DNA from: Owenia fusiformis
Lineage: Eukaryota; Annelida; Polychaeta; Sabellida; Oweniidae
DNA length: 64,000 bases
Direction: 5' to 3'
Assembly (NCBI GenBank): GCA_903813345.2
Contig: CAIIXF020000002.1
Span: 13,720,150-13,784,149, forward strand
Every line of letters starts with the position of its first letter. Position 1 is the first letter of the stretch. Under the pieces are notes generated by a model. It did no database searches. It saw only the letters and a program-made list of their open reading frames with translations, and was not told where the DNA came from. The translations under genes were made by a program, and so were the position numbers. This document shows positions 48,601-55,339 of the stretch, piece after piece.

Positions 48601-51600
48601 TTCTTTTAAGATTTTTCTACTTTTACATGTTACTTTTTACATGAAAAATGATGTTATGTCAAAGCATTAAAAAAAGGTATAACTTTAGATCGATATCTTA
48701 CAGTCTCTTGTGGAAATATTGAAGATAATTGCGGAAAACAATTCCTTCACTTCGAGATGCTCTGCTAGGGAACTCTTCAATCCCTGTCAACACTGTCTAG
48801 TTACATTTTATTTCAGCGATTTTTACCAAATTCTCTCCAACTAGAAAAACAGCAACTTCATGGAGTAGCAAATCCCACCGAACAAAACATGTTTTGATAA
48901 TAGCAACCATATAAAATTTGAGCCAAATTTATCGACTGGGGCCCTACCCTGGCACTTTTTAAAAGATGTGAGTCTTATTTTCTAATAAGGGGATCTTGCT
49001 GTTCTCAAATTAAACATATCGAAAGTTTCTTCTACACTATATGAACAATTTCTGAAAAGGGAATGCGTATTGAAATGCGTTAAAGTTAAAACCACATATC
49101 CCATGTTATTTTCCCATAGGGAAAACTCGTGCTATCCATTGTTTTCAGCATCATTTTGCTCATCGAAAATTGATATCTTCAAAACTAGACTTTCAATACC
49201 ATTATATTTTTGAAGATGATTTAAACCCCTCGTTGAATAATCTTTTCATGCAATAAAAATCAGAAAAAGGAGATCCTCTTTTGAGTAAATAGGTTCAATA
49301 TTTTTAAAAAAATGTTGACATGGGGTCCCTATTCATAATTTTTCGAATTGTTCGATTGATATTTTTATCATCATGGGTACTTCACTTGAAAGAAAACATA
49401 TTGTTTAATAAAAACCACTGTATTTATGTCCAGAAAGTACTCATGGTGAAAGATATGACCATCTAAAATCACTTGCCATACTGCACGTGGTCTTTTGGTA
49501 ATGAAGTTATCATAAGATGCATCCTAAAACCCATTATTATCAATGTGCCACATCCTGTTGCTTAATCTGATCATAAAAACATTGAAATTTCGATAGTACC
49601 CCACATGCAATACATGACAATAGAAAACTCAGTGGACATCTTTAATACAGAAACGTGACTTTCTTGCTTGATCTTTTGAATGTGTGATCTGTTATCTGGG
49701 TGGATTAAAGATGGAGTATTGAAGAATTCACTGTTCTGCTTTTGAGTAAGGGGCTCATAATTTTTACATGATTCTTTTACAAATATTTAAATACCATGCT
49801 TGAGTGTTTTGTATAAAGTTAACTATTGAAGCAAGCCATTAGAAGTTTTGATTGGTTTTGGATCATGCTCGGACCAATTTTGAGCAATATGAGGCACATT
49901 TTCAATCAGATATTATAGTATCACTGATGAAGCTATACATGGTGATTTCACAGATGATTTCACTACATTAACATGATATTATAGTATCACTAATGAAGCT
50001 ATACATGGTGATTTCACAGATGATTTCACCACATTAACATGATATTATAGTATCACCAATGAAGCTATACATGGTGATTTCACATATGATTTCACCACAT
50101 TAACATGATATTATAGTATCACTGATGAAGCTATACATGGTGATTTCACATATGATTTCACCACATTAACATGATATTAAAGTATCACTGATGAAGCTAT
50201 ACATGGTGATTTCACAGATGATTTCACCACATTAACATGTTTAGAAGTGAACTTAAAAAGATGGCTTATATAGTAATCTACTTACCTTTTTAATGAGGTT
50301 TAAACATTCTTCTTCCGTGAATTCTTGATTGTACCTAATGAACATGTGGAATTAATTTTAGCAGAGGTTTACTTTTCAACATGTTCAATATTGCAGGCAG
50401 TATCTAAGGAAATTTATGATTGTTATCTTTTTGCTTTCAGGTGTTTGGTGTTGGAATAGCAAATCCATATCGTGTAAAACCATATTTGGGAGTGCGACTC
50501 CCTATAAACCAAACATTTGCCCAGCTTATATATATACACAATCCTCACAGGGTCACATTGCAGGTAAGAACAAATTGTAATTCTCCCTTTCGCAGTTCGC
50601 TCTTTAACCGAGAAAGTACGAAATTATGTACTTAAAAAGCCCCCAAAAAGGACAAAATTTGATTGGTCAATATTTTCCCATGATGCATTTCGTGTGGCTA
50701 TTTGCGTGACATTAAAGTACTAAATCAAACTAGTTACACAATTTTTTTTTATACCCGAACGCTAAATAAAACAATACACCATCAGAAATATTGTACTATA
50801 CTATGAGTACTATAGATTTGCTTTCGGACTCTGAACCAATTGACCTAGATAATAGCGACATGTCAACTGCTGAGTAATTTTTGGGTTTTCAAAGTATAAC
50901 TCTATAATGTTTGAAGATGAGTACTTTTATTCAGTTGTTGCATCAGCGTTGCAGTTTGTAGTGCGGTAAGGATGGAATGAAAGGGTGGAAAGTCAAATTA
51001 AATTATTTTTTTCCAATATGGTGACTAGTAAACTGATCACGTGACCTTCTCTACTGGAATATATTCCCTCATTTCACACATTGTTTTTATAACGAACCAA
51101 TACAATGATAAAAATATCTGATATATAAAGTTTAATAAGAGACCCAGGGCTTGCATTAACGGCGTCCCGTACATGTTAAGGACTCAAAAATAATTTGGAG
51201 GACGCAAAAATTGAAAATATTTCCGTTTTTTGGACTCAAATTTTTTTTAGGTCAATACTACAATGTGTTTACAACGATACCTAACAAAAACAAATAATTA
51301 TGATCTCTCACCTTTATTTGAAACGTAAATAAGGCTCAACATGTTGAATATTTACAATTATAACATACCTATGATGATGTACAGTGCAAAGTGTACACAA
51401 GACGGCGGGCCAATATAAGTTTTGAAAAGCCCGCGCCCGCTAACTTTCTGATTGGTCAAGGCGCTGACGTCATAACCAATCAATCGAAGATAAAACTGCG
51501 CGAGCAATTTTTCTAAACTCATTTCAATCATTTTCAAACCATTTGTTTGTCAATTCTTTAAGAAAATGGTACTCTCTGACCAGTCTACGTCATTATAGGT

Positions 51601-54600
51601 ATGTTATAAATCGTTTATGTCACTATCGTTGCACATATGCCCTCGGTTCTCAGAGATCAATGTCCCTCCCAAGGTCGGGCCATATATCACTGAGACCTCG
51701 GGCATATATGCCACGATAGTGACATAACCTCTAAATAATCATGATTCTCTCGAATTTTTCGACTTTGTTTATTTATCCCATCGAACAAAGTTCGGAGGGA
51801 TATAGGGAACGCCTCCGTCCGTCCGTCCGTCCGTCCGTACGTACGTACGTCCGTCAGTCCGGGCAATAACTCGAATACCGTTGGTCCGATTTTGTTCATA
51901 TTTTGTACACATATACCCTATGGGGGCAGAAGTTCTGCTCGAAAGCTGATTTTCAAAATGGCCGCTCATTTCAAAATGGCGGCCATTTTAGTGACGATTT
52001 TACAGTAATTTAGGTGCAATATGTAAAACTGTAATAGCAATATGTTTTAAATGTAAAAAAATTATAAAGGACATTAATAATGCTACAAATATATATATTA
52101 AAGTAGCACATGGCAGCCATTTTGAAAAATGGCGGCCTTTACTCGTCATTTTACGATTTTGGCTGTAACTCAAAAAATAGTGGAGCGATTTTGTTCATAT
52201 TTGGTATGTGAATACTATAAGCATTGCACACTGTCTAAAGACACTTATGGTAGAAGGCGGCCATTTTGAAAAATGGCCGCCATTTTAACGCATTTTACTA
52301 TAACTCGAAAAGTAGTGGAGCGATTTTGTTCATATTTGGTATGTGAATACTACAAGCATGGCACATTGTCCTATGACACTTTTGGTAGAAGGCGGTCATT
52401 TTGAAAAAAAATTTGAAAAATGGCCGCCATTTTAATGTATTTTACTATAACTCGAAAAGTAGTGGAGCAATTTTGTTCATATTTGGTATGTGAATACTAT
52501 AAGCATGGCACACTGTCTATTTCTAATGTCGCTTTTGGTAGAAGGTGGCCATTTTGAAAAATGGCCGCGATTTTAACGTATTTTACTATAACTCGAAAAG
52601 TAGTGGAGCGATTTTGTTCATATTTGATATGTGAATACTTTAAGCATGGCACATTGTCTAATAAAACTTTGGGGAGTAGTCGGCCATTTTGAAAAATGGC
52701 CACCATTTTTATGTGTGTTATTTTACAAGTATGTGTGTGATTTTTCAAAAATTTTAGCGGTGGCTTCTTAAAAGCATATTATTTCTTCTGATGACAACTT
52801 GGCTAGTGAGCAACCATTTTGAAAATGGTGGCCTTTCTGGTGTGTTGTTTTATGATATTTGCGCTTCGTTTGTAAAAATGCCAGCCATTTCTGTTCGATG
52901 GGATTCGCTACGCTTTGGCGTTGCAGTTGTTCTGGTTTTAGATTTGAAACCATGACACGCCACAGTTTTTCCTATTCAGAAACAAATATTAGGTTATTCA
53001 TGAAATAAAATGTATTCATTGTCGAATGAACGAACATGCATTTATTCAGTCGTACTTAACGTTTACTTCCGTTTTAAATTCGTGGCAAGAAATCAAAAAC
53101 TGAAAGGTGTTTTGGTAAAAAATGCTTTTAAAATAAAGTTATACCTCAAAACAGGCTAGAAATAGGGGACACACTTTTTTTTCAAAGGACACACTTTTTA
53201 AAAAAAATTGCATCCTTGGGACTCACAAATTTTCTAACCTAATGCAAGGGCTGGAGACCTATCATTTATGATACTTTTTTGTCCAATCGGACGAAGATTT
53301 GATTGAACCGCCAAAAGGTATGACCCCTATATTAAGTCCATTTAAAGACCTGTGATTTTGTTCTAAATAATGCCATAGTTGGCTTCTAGGGTACCTAGTA
53401 TGCCATTATTTGGTATCAAATTAAAGAGGAGGAGTGCAACTCTCATTTGAATTACGAAAATAGCGATGTAGGTCAAAATAGTTCCTACGTGATCATGTTT
53501 ACTACGCGTTTGCCCGTCATCTCAGAATTGAGGAGATGGTAGCAAACGCGAGTTACAATAAATGGACGCTGATATCTCAAAAAGTAACCTGACTCCCTAT
53601 AATTTGATGTAGATCAATCGAACCCCTATATTTATATAAATTTACATTATGTTAAAAAGATTGAATACATGATAAATTAAGGGTCAGTTTGATTTAATTC
53701 AAACTTATATAAAACTGCCGGAGCTTACTCATTAACCTTCTGCACTCTGACTTATTTCAGCAAATATATCCCACGCATCTGACTTATTTTTCAAAAATGA
53801 TATGCCTGGACTAAATAATTAATATCTCAATAACTACTGAATGAATCTGGATAAAATTTCCACAAAGGGAAGATACACTAGCGTGGCTCATGAGAAAAAT
53901 GTTCTCATGATTTTTTTCCGAACATAAACATGACTGGGCATAAATATACCATAAATACTCCTCCGGAATCCGCCGTTTCGCCCCTCGGGAGATTCAACGT
54001 CTGGTCAGAATCCAAAACTGAATTTGCAGCGATCGAATGTTCTTCTTTTCAGTTCAGAAAATATTCTAGTTTCTATTTTCGATGACCATTATCGGCTTCC
54101 AAGAGCCTAAAGAGCTCAAAATCGCAATCCATTTCCTCCACATTTTCGTTGTGATCATATTTGGCCGTCATTTTGTACGATTTGTTCACTAAAAACGACT
54201 TAAACACTGTTTAAACTGTTGAATTGAGAAATATTTTTCGAAACATCGGCATTTCTAGGTCAACAGGAAGTCACCTACTAAGGACTGAATAAATCGGGCA
54301 ATCTAATTGGATAATAAGAACGGCGGGAAAAAGTAAAGTTTTCAAAAGTTAGATTTGTGTCGTCCGGATCCGCCGGTGGATTCTGGCGGTAATTTTGAAT
54401 GGGCGGACGCGGTCGCCGGTGCTCTGCTAAAGGTTAAGAGTTTAAGTGCTATGCATCTAATCAGATTTTACATCCAGTTACATCTTACATGTTCCATTGA
54501 CTGATATCATATTGTCATTCTTGTTTTTCAGGTTACTGAAATGTTTTCCAGTGGGGGAGATCTCCACCTAGAGTTACCCACAGGGGCTGATGATAAAGAA

Positions 54601-54618
54601 GCTGTGAAGTCTGTATGG
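18522..54618 (+). CDS. TMEM131: TMEM131 homologue, 5' part (8 exons, spliced, incomplete at 3' end)
   Basis: Joined exons: 18522-18639, 24443-24489, 33883-33917, 42754-42816, 46660-46783, 46907-47020, 50441-50563, 54532-54618; 711 nt, 237 codons, all phases compatible, all introns GT-AG. The product has a signal peptide (about residues 9-32), then a segment matching vertebrate TMEM131 at AFIQ, VQFDPYMLDFGEQSVG, PPGGNTTFDVVFLAR, YQVFGVGIANPYR and FSSGGDLHLELPTG. These lie in the first PapD-like domain. Family knowledge: TMEM131 proteins are ER/secretory-pathway membrane proteins whose lumenal PapD-like domains bind procollagen and whose cytosolic tail contacts the TRAPP machinery. The full protein is usually over 1500 residues, so most of the gene lies beyond the right edge. 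TMEM131 versus the paralogue TMEM131L was not resolved. Confidence 0.9.
18640..19017. other. Intron 1, unassigned part
   Basis: No repeat or RNA structure was recognised in this 378-bp piece directly after exon 1. Confidence 0.4.
19018..19977. mobile_element. 960-bp fold-back element in intron 1
   Basis: Two imperfect inverted arms meet at about 19560. Matching pairs include AATTGCTATACCTGCACAT, GGAAAGTATCATTA, TCCCGTGCCAGGACTA, GTCTCAATCTTTTGCCTG and TGAATC(C/T)ACAATTGTCTG. The left arm carries an extra insertion of about 80 bp. The centre (GGCCTGGAAGTACCAATAAA) is shared with the elements at 12264 and 14935. There is no coding capacity. Confidence 0.8.
20385..21146. mobile_element. Diverged arm of the 16.9-kb palindrome family, interrupted by a pogo-like MITE
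   Basis: Phrases TCACATTTTCAGAGGGCT, GATCCTGGTCATGTAAATGATAT and, after the insert, AACTGACTGAAG and CTCTGCTATCTTA follow the order of the right arm at 17363-17685. The terminus is decayed (GAGACCTTTAAT). Only one arm is well preserved. Confidence 0.7.
20540..21010. mobile_element. 471-bp pogo/Tigger-like MITE, TA target site
   Basis: It starts CAGTAGAACCTGTATATC and ends AGGTTTTACTG, with TA on both sides (20538-20539, 21011-21012). CAGTARAACCT termini and TA duplication are characteristic of pogo/Tigger elements. The interior repeats the word TCTGAACAC near each end. It is inserted in the older palindrome-family copy. No transposase frame was seen. Confidence 0.75.
21147..22245. other. Intron 1, unassigned AT-rich DNA
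   Basis: No gene, tandem array or inverted-repeat element was recognised here. Confidence 0.4.
22246..23117. mobile_element. Probable decayed element ending CAGATCCGCCCCTG
   Basis: The right end reads CCCAGATCCGCCCCTG after a long C-run; near the left end is GCGGATCTGGGGGGGCCC, its approximate inverse. The outermost left bases are not preserved. The interior has G/C-run words such as GGGCCTTTTTT and a 95-bp inverted repeat. The interpretation as one element is tentative. Confidence 0.35.
22707..22801. repeat. 95-bp inverted repeat (CCGGACTCTT arms)
   Basis: CCGGACTCTT at the left is the exact inverse of AAGAGTCCGG at the right; TGTCCA and TGGACA extend the match. It could form a hairpin with a loop of about 60 bases. 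Confidence 0.6.
23578..24170. repeat. AGGTCA-rich tandem repeat (array 2, intron 1)
   Basis: Same family as 4680-5185, with the extended half: AAGGTCAAAGGTCAAGGTCA followed by TCAAACTAAATCACAAACTG and TATATTCCTCTAAA-type text. The direct AGGTCA repeats separated by one base, and the TCAAGGTCA words, match nuclear-receptor half-site grammar, but the arrangement is a by-product of the repeat family unless shown otherwise. Confidence 0.75.
24443..24489 (+). CDS. TMEM131: TMEM131 homologue exon 2
   Basis: Acceptor TTTTCCAG, donor GGG|GTATGT, 47 nt. It encodes AFIQTHNGKLEYTSNG, which aligns with the AFVQSES segment just after the signal peptide of vertebrate TMEM131. An alternative donor eight bases earlier (ACAA|GTAATG) would break the phase with exon 3, so the later donor was chosen. 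Confidence 0.75.
24904..25427. repeat. 524-bp tandem duplication, copy 1 (intron 2)
   Basis: TTGATTGCAAACCGTCACTC starts here and again at 25428. Copies differ by scattered substitutions and a CTGT microsatellite length change. Each contains a GCTCACATGG hairpin (AGCTCAC-ATG-GTGAGCT) followed by CCATCC/CCGTCC tetranucleotide runs. Confidence 0.8.
25428..25941. mobile_element. Tandem copy 2, containing a 402-bp element with GCTCACATGG ends
   Basis: Within this copy, GCTCACATGG at 25540-25549 is matched by the inverse CCATGTGAGC at 25932-25941. This suggests a non-autonomous inverted-repeat element whose insertion with flanks was then tandemly duplicated. The left copy lacks the terminal right end. 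No coding capacity. Confidence 0.55.
25942..26806. other. Intron 2, unassigned
   Basis: No repeat or gene was recognised. Overlapping short frames on both strands near 26.57-26.8 kb lack any family signature. Confidence 0.4.
26807..27500 (-). mobile_element. 694-bp piggyBac-type MITE, copy A
   Basis: Ends CCTTTAGCATGCTGCC and GCAGCATGCTAAGGG, flanked by TTAT on both sides (26803-26806, 27501-27504), a variant of the usual TTAA. It has the same length and content as the copy at 29973-30666 but inverted. The strand is given relative to that copy. Confidence 0.8.
27501..28047. repeat. Diverged dispersed repeat (partner near 58.14-58.28 kb, inverted)
   Basis: TTAGCGATCTTTACC and TCTCCAATAACAAT are the inverse of ATTGTTATTGGAGA and GGTAAAGATCGCTAA near 58245-58280. 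The rest of the stretch is unassigned intronic DNA. Confidence 0.5.
28682..28732. repeat. Perfect 21-bp hairpin
   Basis: AAAAAGTGATATCTGTGGAA with one further T is followed by nine bases and then its exact inverse ending in TTTTT. A second small hairpin (GCACTTT-GAA-AAAGTGC) follows at once. These sit at the left end of the 603-bp satellite; TTCAAAGTGCGAT at its right end (about 31458-31470) is an inverse of the second hairpin. Confidence 0.85.
29973..30666 (+). mobile_element. 694-bp piggyBac-type MITE, copy B (TTAA site, empty site in window)
   Basis: Ends CCTTTAGCGTGCTGCC and GGCAGCATGGTAAAGG, flanked by TTAA (29969-29972 and 30667-30670). The neighbouring satellite unit near 29366 reads GGTCATTAAACTAGGTCAC uninterrupted, an exact empty site. 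TTAA duplication with a CC...GG start and end is the piggyBac signature. A 32-codon ATG frame lies inside. Confidence 0.88.
30233..30331 (+). pseudogene. 32-codon acidic frame inside the piggyBac-type MITE
   Basis: ATGGCGGACAAATACG starts a frame with the acidic run NENVEEMDYDFELFRLLE and stops after HRK. Acidic N-termini are usual for piggyBac transposases, so this may be the remnant 5' end of the parent transposase gene. Corresponding sequence, inverted, is present in copies A and C. Far too short to be a transposase; a coincidental frame is possible. Confidence 0.35.
32055..33882. other. Intron 2, unassigned
   Basis: No repeat family or gene recognised. The frame at 32024-32302 is partly in the inverted arm and resembles no family I know. 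Confidence 0.4.
33883..33917 (+). CDS. TMEM131: TMEM131 homologue exon 3 (35-nt microexon-like)
   Basis: Acceptor TATTTCAG, donor AAG|GTAAAC. Only 35 nt, encoding FGLPSSDALDL plus two bases that complete to Ser with exon 4. It matches the LGLSSYQQ region of vertebrate TMEM131 in position. It sits between introns of about 9.4 and 8.8 kb. Confidence 0.7.
33918..34740. other. Intron 3, unassigned
   Basis: Nothing recognised beyond AT-rich sequence. Confidence 0.4.
34741..34883. repeat. 143-bp near-perfect palindrome in intron 3
   Basis: The left arm AACAAATACTGGATGATCAG and its continuation are matched by the inverse CTGATCATCCAGTATTTGTT, with arms of about 60 bp and only a few mismatches. The loop is GGGCGAGGCGGTAGCCGAGA plus two bases. 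In the pre-mRNA this would be a long hairpin. A related flank (TTTTATTATGCACCTC) is found inverted near 35350, so a larger element may be involved. Confidence 0.85.
34884..37439. other. Intron 3, unassigned
   Basis: A short hairpin lies near 35228-35263 (ATATCCGACCCTTT and inverse). A GACCGAGGGCCGATG motif near 35378 resembles the loop of the neighbouring palindrome. Otherwise nothing recognised. Confidence 0.4.
37440..38100. repeat. Degenerate tandem repeat of about 180 bp (intron 3)
   Basis: The order GGCAGCCATCTTGGATTTCC-like, TCAAGTTATTCTTTGA-like, CCAAACCCTTTCATGATCTA, CTATTCTTTGAGCTT recurs about three to four times with heavy divergence. Confidence 0.6.
38395..40150. repeat. Diverged repeat of about 450 bp with AGGTCA words, interrupted by a LINE fragment
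   Basis: Markers GAAGGGGACCTC, CTAGGTCAAATTCATGGTTT, TTTGCCGTCAGAAAGTATTT, AAGTAGGTCA and GTGAGTTA(A/T)-type text recur in order in three copies. The second and third are separated by the LINE piece at 39256-39698. Related sequence is found at about 54645-54720 and 55380-55560. Confidence 0.65.
39256..39698 (-). mobile_element. 5'-truncated LINE 3' fragment with 7-bp target duplication
   Basis: Read on the minus strand, it encodes a C-terminal segment with RLCNTCKQIEDECHFLLTC, a cysteine/histidine motif usual after the reverse transcriptase domain of CR1/L2/Jockey-type LINEs, and ends RHIGKFI. It is flanked by AAGTGTA (39249-39255 and 39699-39705). Another copy of the host repeat near 38786 reads GAAGTGTAATTTACGAGATA uninterrupted. 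The 3' end is a TATA-rich tail. Confidence 0.75.
40279..40675 (-). pseudogene. Probable LINE-derived coding remnant
   Basis: Two overlapping minus-strand frames contain HSWNCLKTHCWVDFISK then KKEISELTLLPLIFHKN, which resembles the region between reverse transcriptase and the C-terminal zinc motif in LINE proteins. It is frameshifted, with no clear boundaries. The call is by resemblance only. Confidence 0.35.
41136..41643 (-). pseudogene. LINE fragment: end of ORF1 and start of ORF2 endonuclease
   Basis: On the minus strand, a frame at 41136-41393 has LKLDNPDFTEELLKHDIICV, then TETKLD and NSGGILICVKK, the N-terminal half of an apurinic-type LINE endonuclease. Just upstream on that strand is a frame rich in Arg/Gly/Asn (KGRGKNYGDMRGRERGNWD), like the RNA-binding end of an ORF1 protein. 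The catalytic C-terminal half is missing. With 40279-40675 it may belong to one decayed element. Confidence 0.6.
41930..42753. repeat. Intron 3 end: inverted ATATCAC words and AT-rich low complexity
   Basis: AACCATCGAATATCACTTTT near 42296-42315 and two inverse words AAAGTGATATTCGATGGTTT just downstream form a local inverted repeat. From 42400 to 42640 the sequence is TTTTTCAAAA-type low complexity. No gene. Confidence 0.55.
42754..42816 (+). CDS. TMEM131: TMEM131 homologue exon 4
   Basis: Acceptor ACTTTTCAG, donor ACA|GTAAGT, 63 nt. It encodes VGDDGYIPVQFDPYMLDFGE and carries the strongly conserved PxxLDFxEQ entry strand of the first PapD-like domain; the Gln codon is split with exon 5. Confidence 0.9.
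42817..43986. other. Intron 4, unassigned
   Basis: Nothing recognised in this stretch. Confidence 0.4.
43987..44190 (-). pseudogene. Minus-strand frame of uncertain origin (possible transposon remnant)
   Basis: The 67-codon frame reads for example LPDFFNILAEMAYSPPLHDC and ends NISMK. Its amino-acid make-up looks more protein-like than other short frames, but I cannot assign a family. It is listed as possible transposon debris only. Confidence 0.15.
44290..45165. repeat. AGGTCA-rich tandem repeat (array 3, intron 4)
   Basis: About seven units of 110-125 bp of the same family as 4680-5185, in the same orientation, with CTTCTCAAGGTCAAAAAG and AAATCATCTACAAGTT in each unit. It is followed at about 45170 by AAGCAACAAGGTGGTGACAT, found inverted near 7510-7530. 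Confidence 0.85.
45962..46151. repeat. Four spaced copies of AACGCTGTCGGTCAGC
   Basis: The 16-mer is at 45962-45977 and 45985-46000, with one-base variants at 46064-46079 (GGCCAGC) and 46136-46151 (GATGCTG). Spacings are 23, 79 and 72 bp. The intervening sequence is unrelated, so this is not a simple tandem repeat. Confidence 0.8.
46660..46783 (+). CDS. TMEM131: TMEM131 homologue exon 5
   Basis: Acceptor TATTCTAG, donor AAG|GTAAAA, 124 nt ending in phase 0. It encodes SVGIPNMQTVTLRNP and, later, LLSISGSTVHFHCAFFKEK. Vertebrate TMEM131 has the same pattern (VGMPKMEKVYLHNP, VSISATTSHFHASFF). The following intron is only 123 bp, the one short intron of the gene. Confidence 0.93.
46907..47020 (+). 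CDS. TMEM131: TMEM131 homologue exon 6
   Basis: Acceptor TTGTTAG, donor CAA|GTAAGT, 114 nt, phase 0 at both ends. It encodes VVPPGGNTTFDVVFLAREVG, then NTLYIHTS and ending YKYQ. The PGGNTxFDVVFLAR block is diagnostic of the TMEM131 family. Confidence 0.95.
47021..49908. other. Intron 6, mixed diverged repeats
   Basis: An inverted copy of the GCGATAATAGAGT repeat is at about 47735-47760 and a direct copy at about 48365-48480. A CTCGAGTT-rich palindromic patch lies near 47990-48130. The dispersed repeat shared with 4130-4420 is at about 49000-49500. No gene recognised. Confidence 0.55.
49909..50238. repeat. Five-unit 66-bp tandem repeat (intron 6)
   Basis: Units starting GATATTATAGTATCAC begin at 49909, 49975, 50041, 50107 and 50173, exactly 66 bp apart, with only a few substitutions. 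Each includes GAAGCTATACATGGTGATTT and GATTTCACCACATTAACAT. Confidence 0.95.
50441..50563 (+). CDS. TMEM131: TMEM131 homologue exon 7
   Basis: Acceptor GCTTTCAG, donor CAG|GTAAGA, 123 nt, phase 0 at both ends. It encodes VFGVGIANPYRVKPYLGVRL, then a segment with IYIHNPH. This closes the first PapD-like domain and enters the next repeat. It matches the FGVGVPNPYRLRPFLG block of vertebrates. Confidence 0.95.
50564..51774. other. Intron 7, unassigned left part
   Basis: Near 51590-51735 a phrase with ATGTCACTATCGT and its inverse ACGATAGTGACATAA forms an inverted repeat of about 120 bp. No gene recognised. Confidence 0.45.
51775..52904. mobile_element. Non-autonomous element with ATGGCGGCC tandem array (copy 2, inverted)
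   Basis: Reverse-complement relative of 7743-9217: starts ATCCCATCGAAC, then a (CCGT)n run, then four to five array units with GGCCGCCATTTTAACG, and ends GTTCGATGGGAT. It lacks the 202-bp insert found in copy 1 and so supplies the empty site. Confidence 0.7.
52905..53735. other. Intron 7, unassigned right part
   Basis: The left 60 bp is still shared with the flank of copy 1 (CGCTACGCTTTGGCGTTGC). The rest shows no recognised feature. Confidence 0.45.
53736..54433 (-). mobile_element. 698-bp piggyBac-type MITE, copy C (TTAA site)
   Basis: Flanked by TTAA at 53732-53735 and 54434-54437. The ends CCTTCTGCACTCTGAC and GTGCTCTGCTAAAGG are more diverged than in copies A and B. The interior includes the inverse of the acidic frame of copy B. 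It ends about 100 bp before exon 8. Confidence 0.82.
54532..54618 (+). CDS. TMEM131: TMEM131 homologue exon 8
   Basis: Acceptor TTTTTCAG, donor TGG|GTAAGA, 87 nt, phase 0 at both ends. It encodes VTEMFSSGGDLHLELPTG and ends in Trp, matching the EMYSSGGDLHLELPTG block. The next vertebrate segment (EIPPYETK-like) was looked for downstream and not found before the window edge. Confidence 0.93.
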
Positions 54619-55339
54619 GTAAGAAGAAAAGCAGTTTGATTATTGTTTCGGATTTTGAGATATTGCGTCTCAAAGTTAGGTCAACACAAAAGTTCTCCAA
54701 ATACATGGAGAATGGTATCAATTTAACAGGAGAGAATTGGTATCGAGATGGCGAACTGAATTGAACATATGGTTCTCTTAAACCAGTCAACAAAAATTCC
54801 TGAAAATTTTACACATCATCAATTTAATGATCATCTTTTGAATGGTAATAATATAATTTAAAAAATATGTATATATTTTTCTCTATTTTGTTTTGGAAAA
54901 CACATCAGACACTTCTTATGTTCTTGGGATCATATGTTCGTAATGAAATGAAACATCTATCCGAACCTCATTGGAACAAAATGAAATACACGATACATCA
55001 GTGTAACAAGGTGAGTACCAGTGAACAAGGTTCGAAAAGATCTTTTATTTCATACTCAAGAATAAGTAGAAAAGAACAAAAATCATTATTGCACTAAAAA
55101 CCAAAAATTTTTCACAAAAACAATAATATGAAATATATAGAAATAATCTTCGCATTAAATTGTTGTGGATCAGTGACCATTACAAAAAGGACATTGTTTT
55201 TTACAGAATGTTTTCAGTAATTGGTTTGAATTGTTGTATTCAAATCGCCATATCGATGGATACCAATCCTTTGCTGAGATCTGACTTCTGGTTTGAAAAA
55301 AATCAGTCAAATTTTTAATCTTTACTTGACTTTGAAATA
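54619..55339. other. Intron 8, left part
   Basis: Sequence at about 54645-54720 belongs to the 38.4-kb repeat family (GAGATATTGCGTCTCAAAGT). The rest is unassigned. The next TMEM131 exon was not found. Confidence 0.5.

Noticed and set aside
49909-50238. Regular repeats that might suggest a CRISPR array
   Set aside because: Units are contiguous 66-bp repeats with no unique spacers, in a eukaryotic intron.
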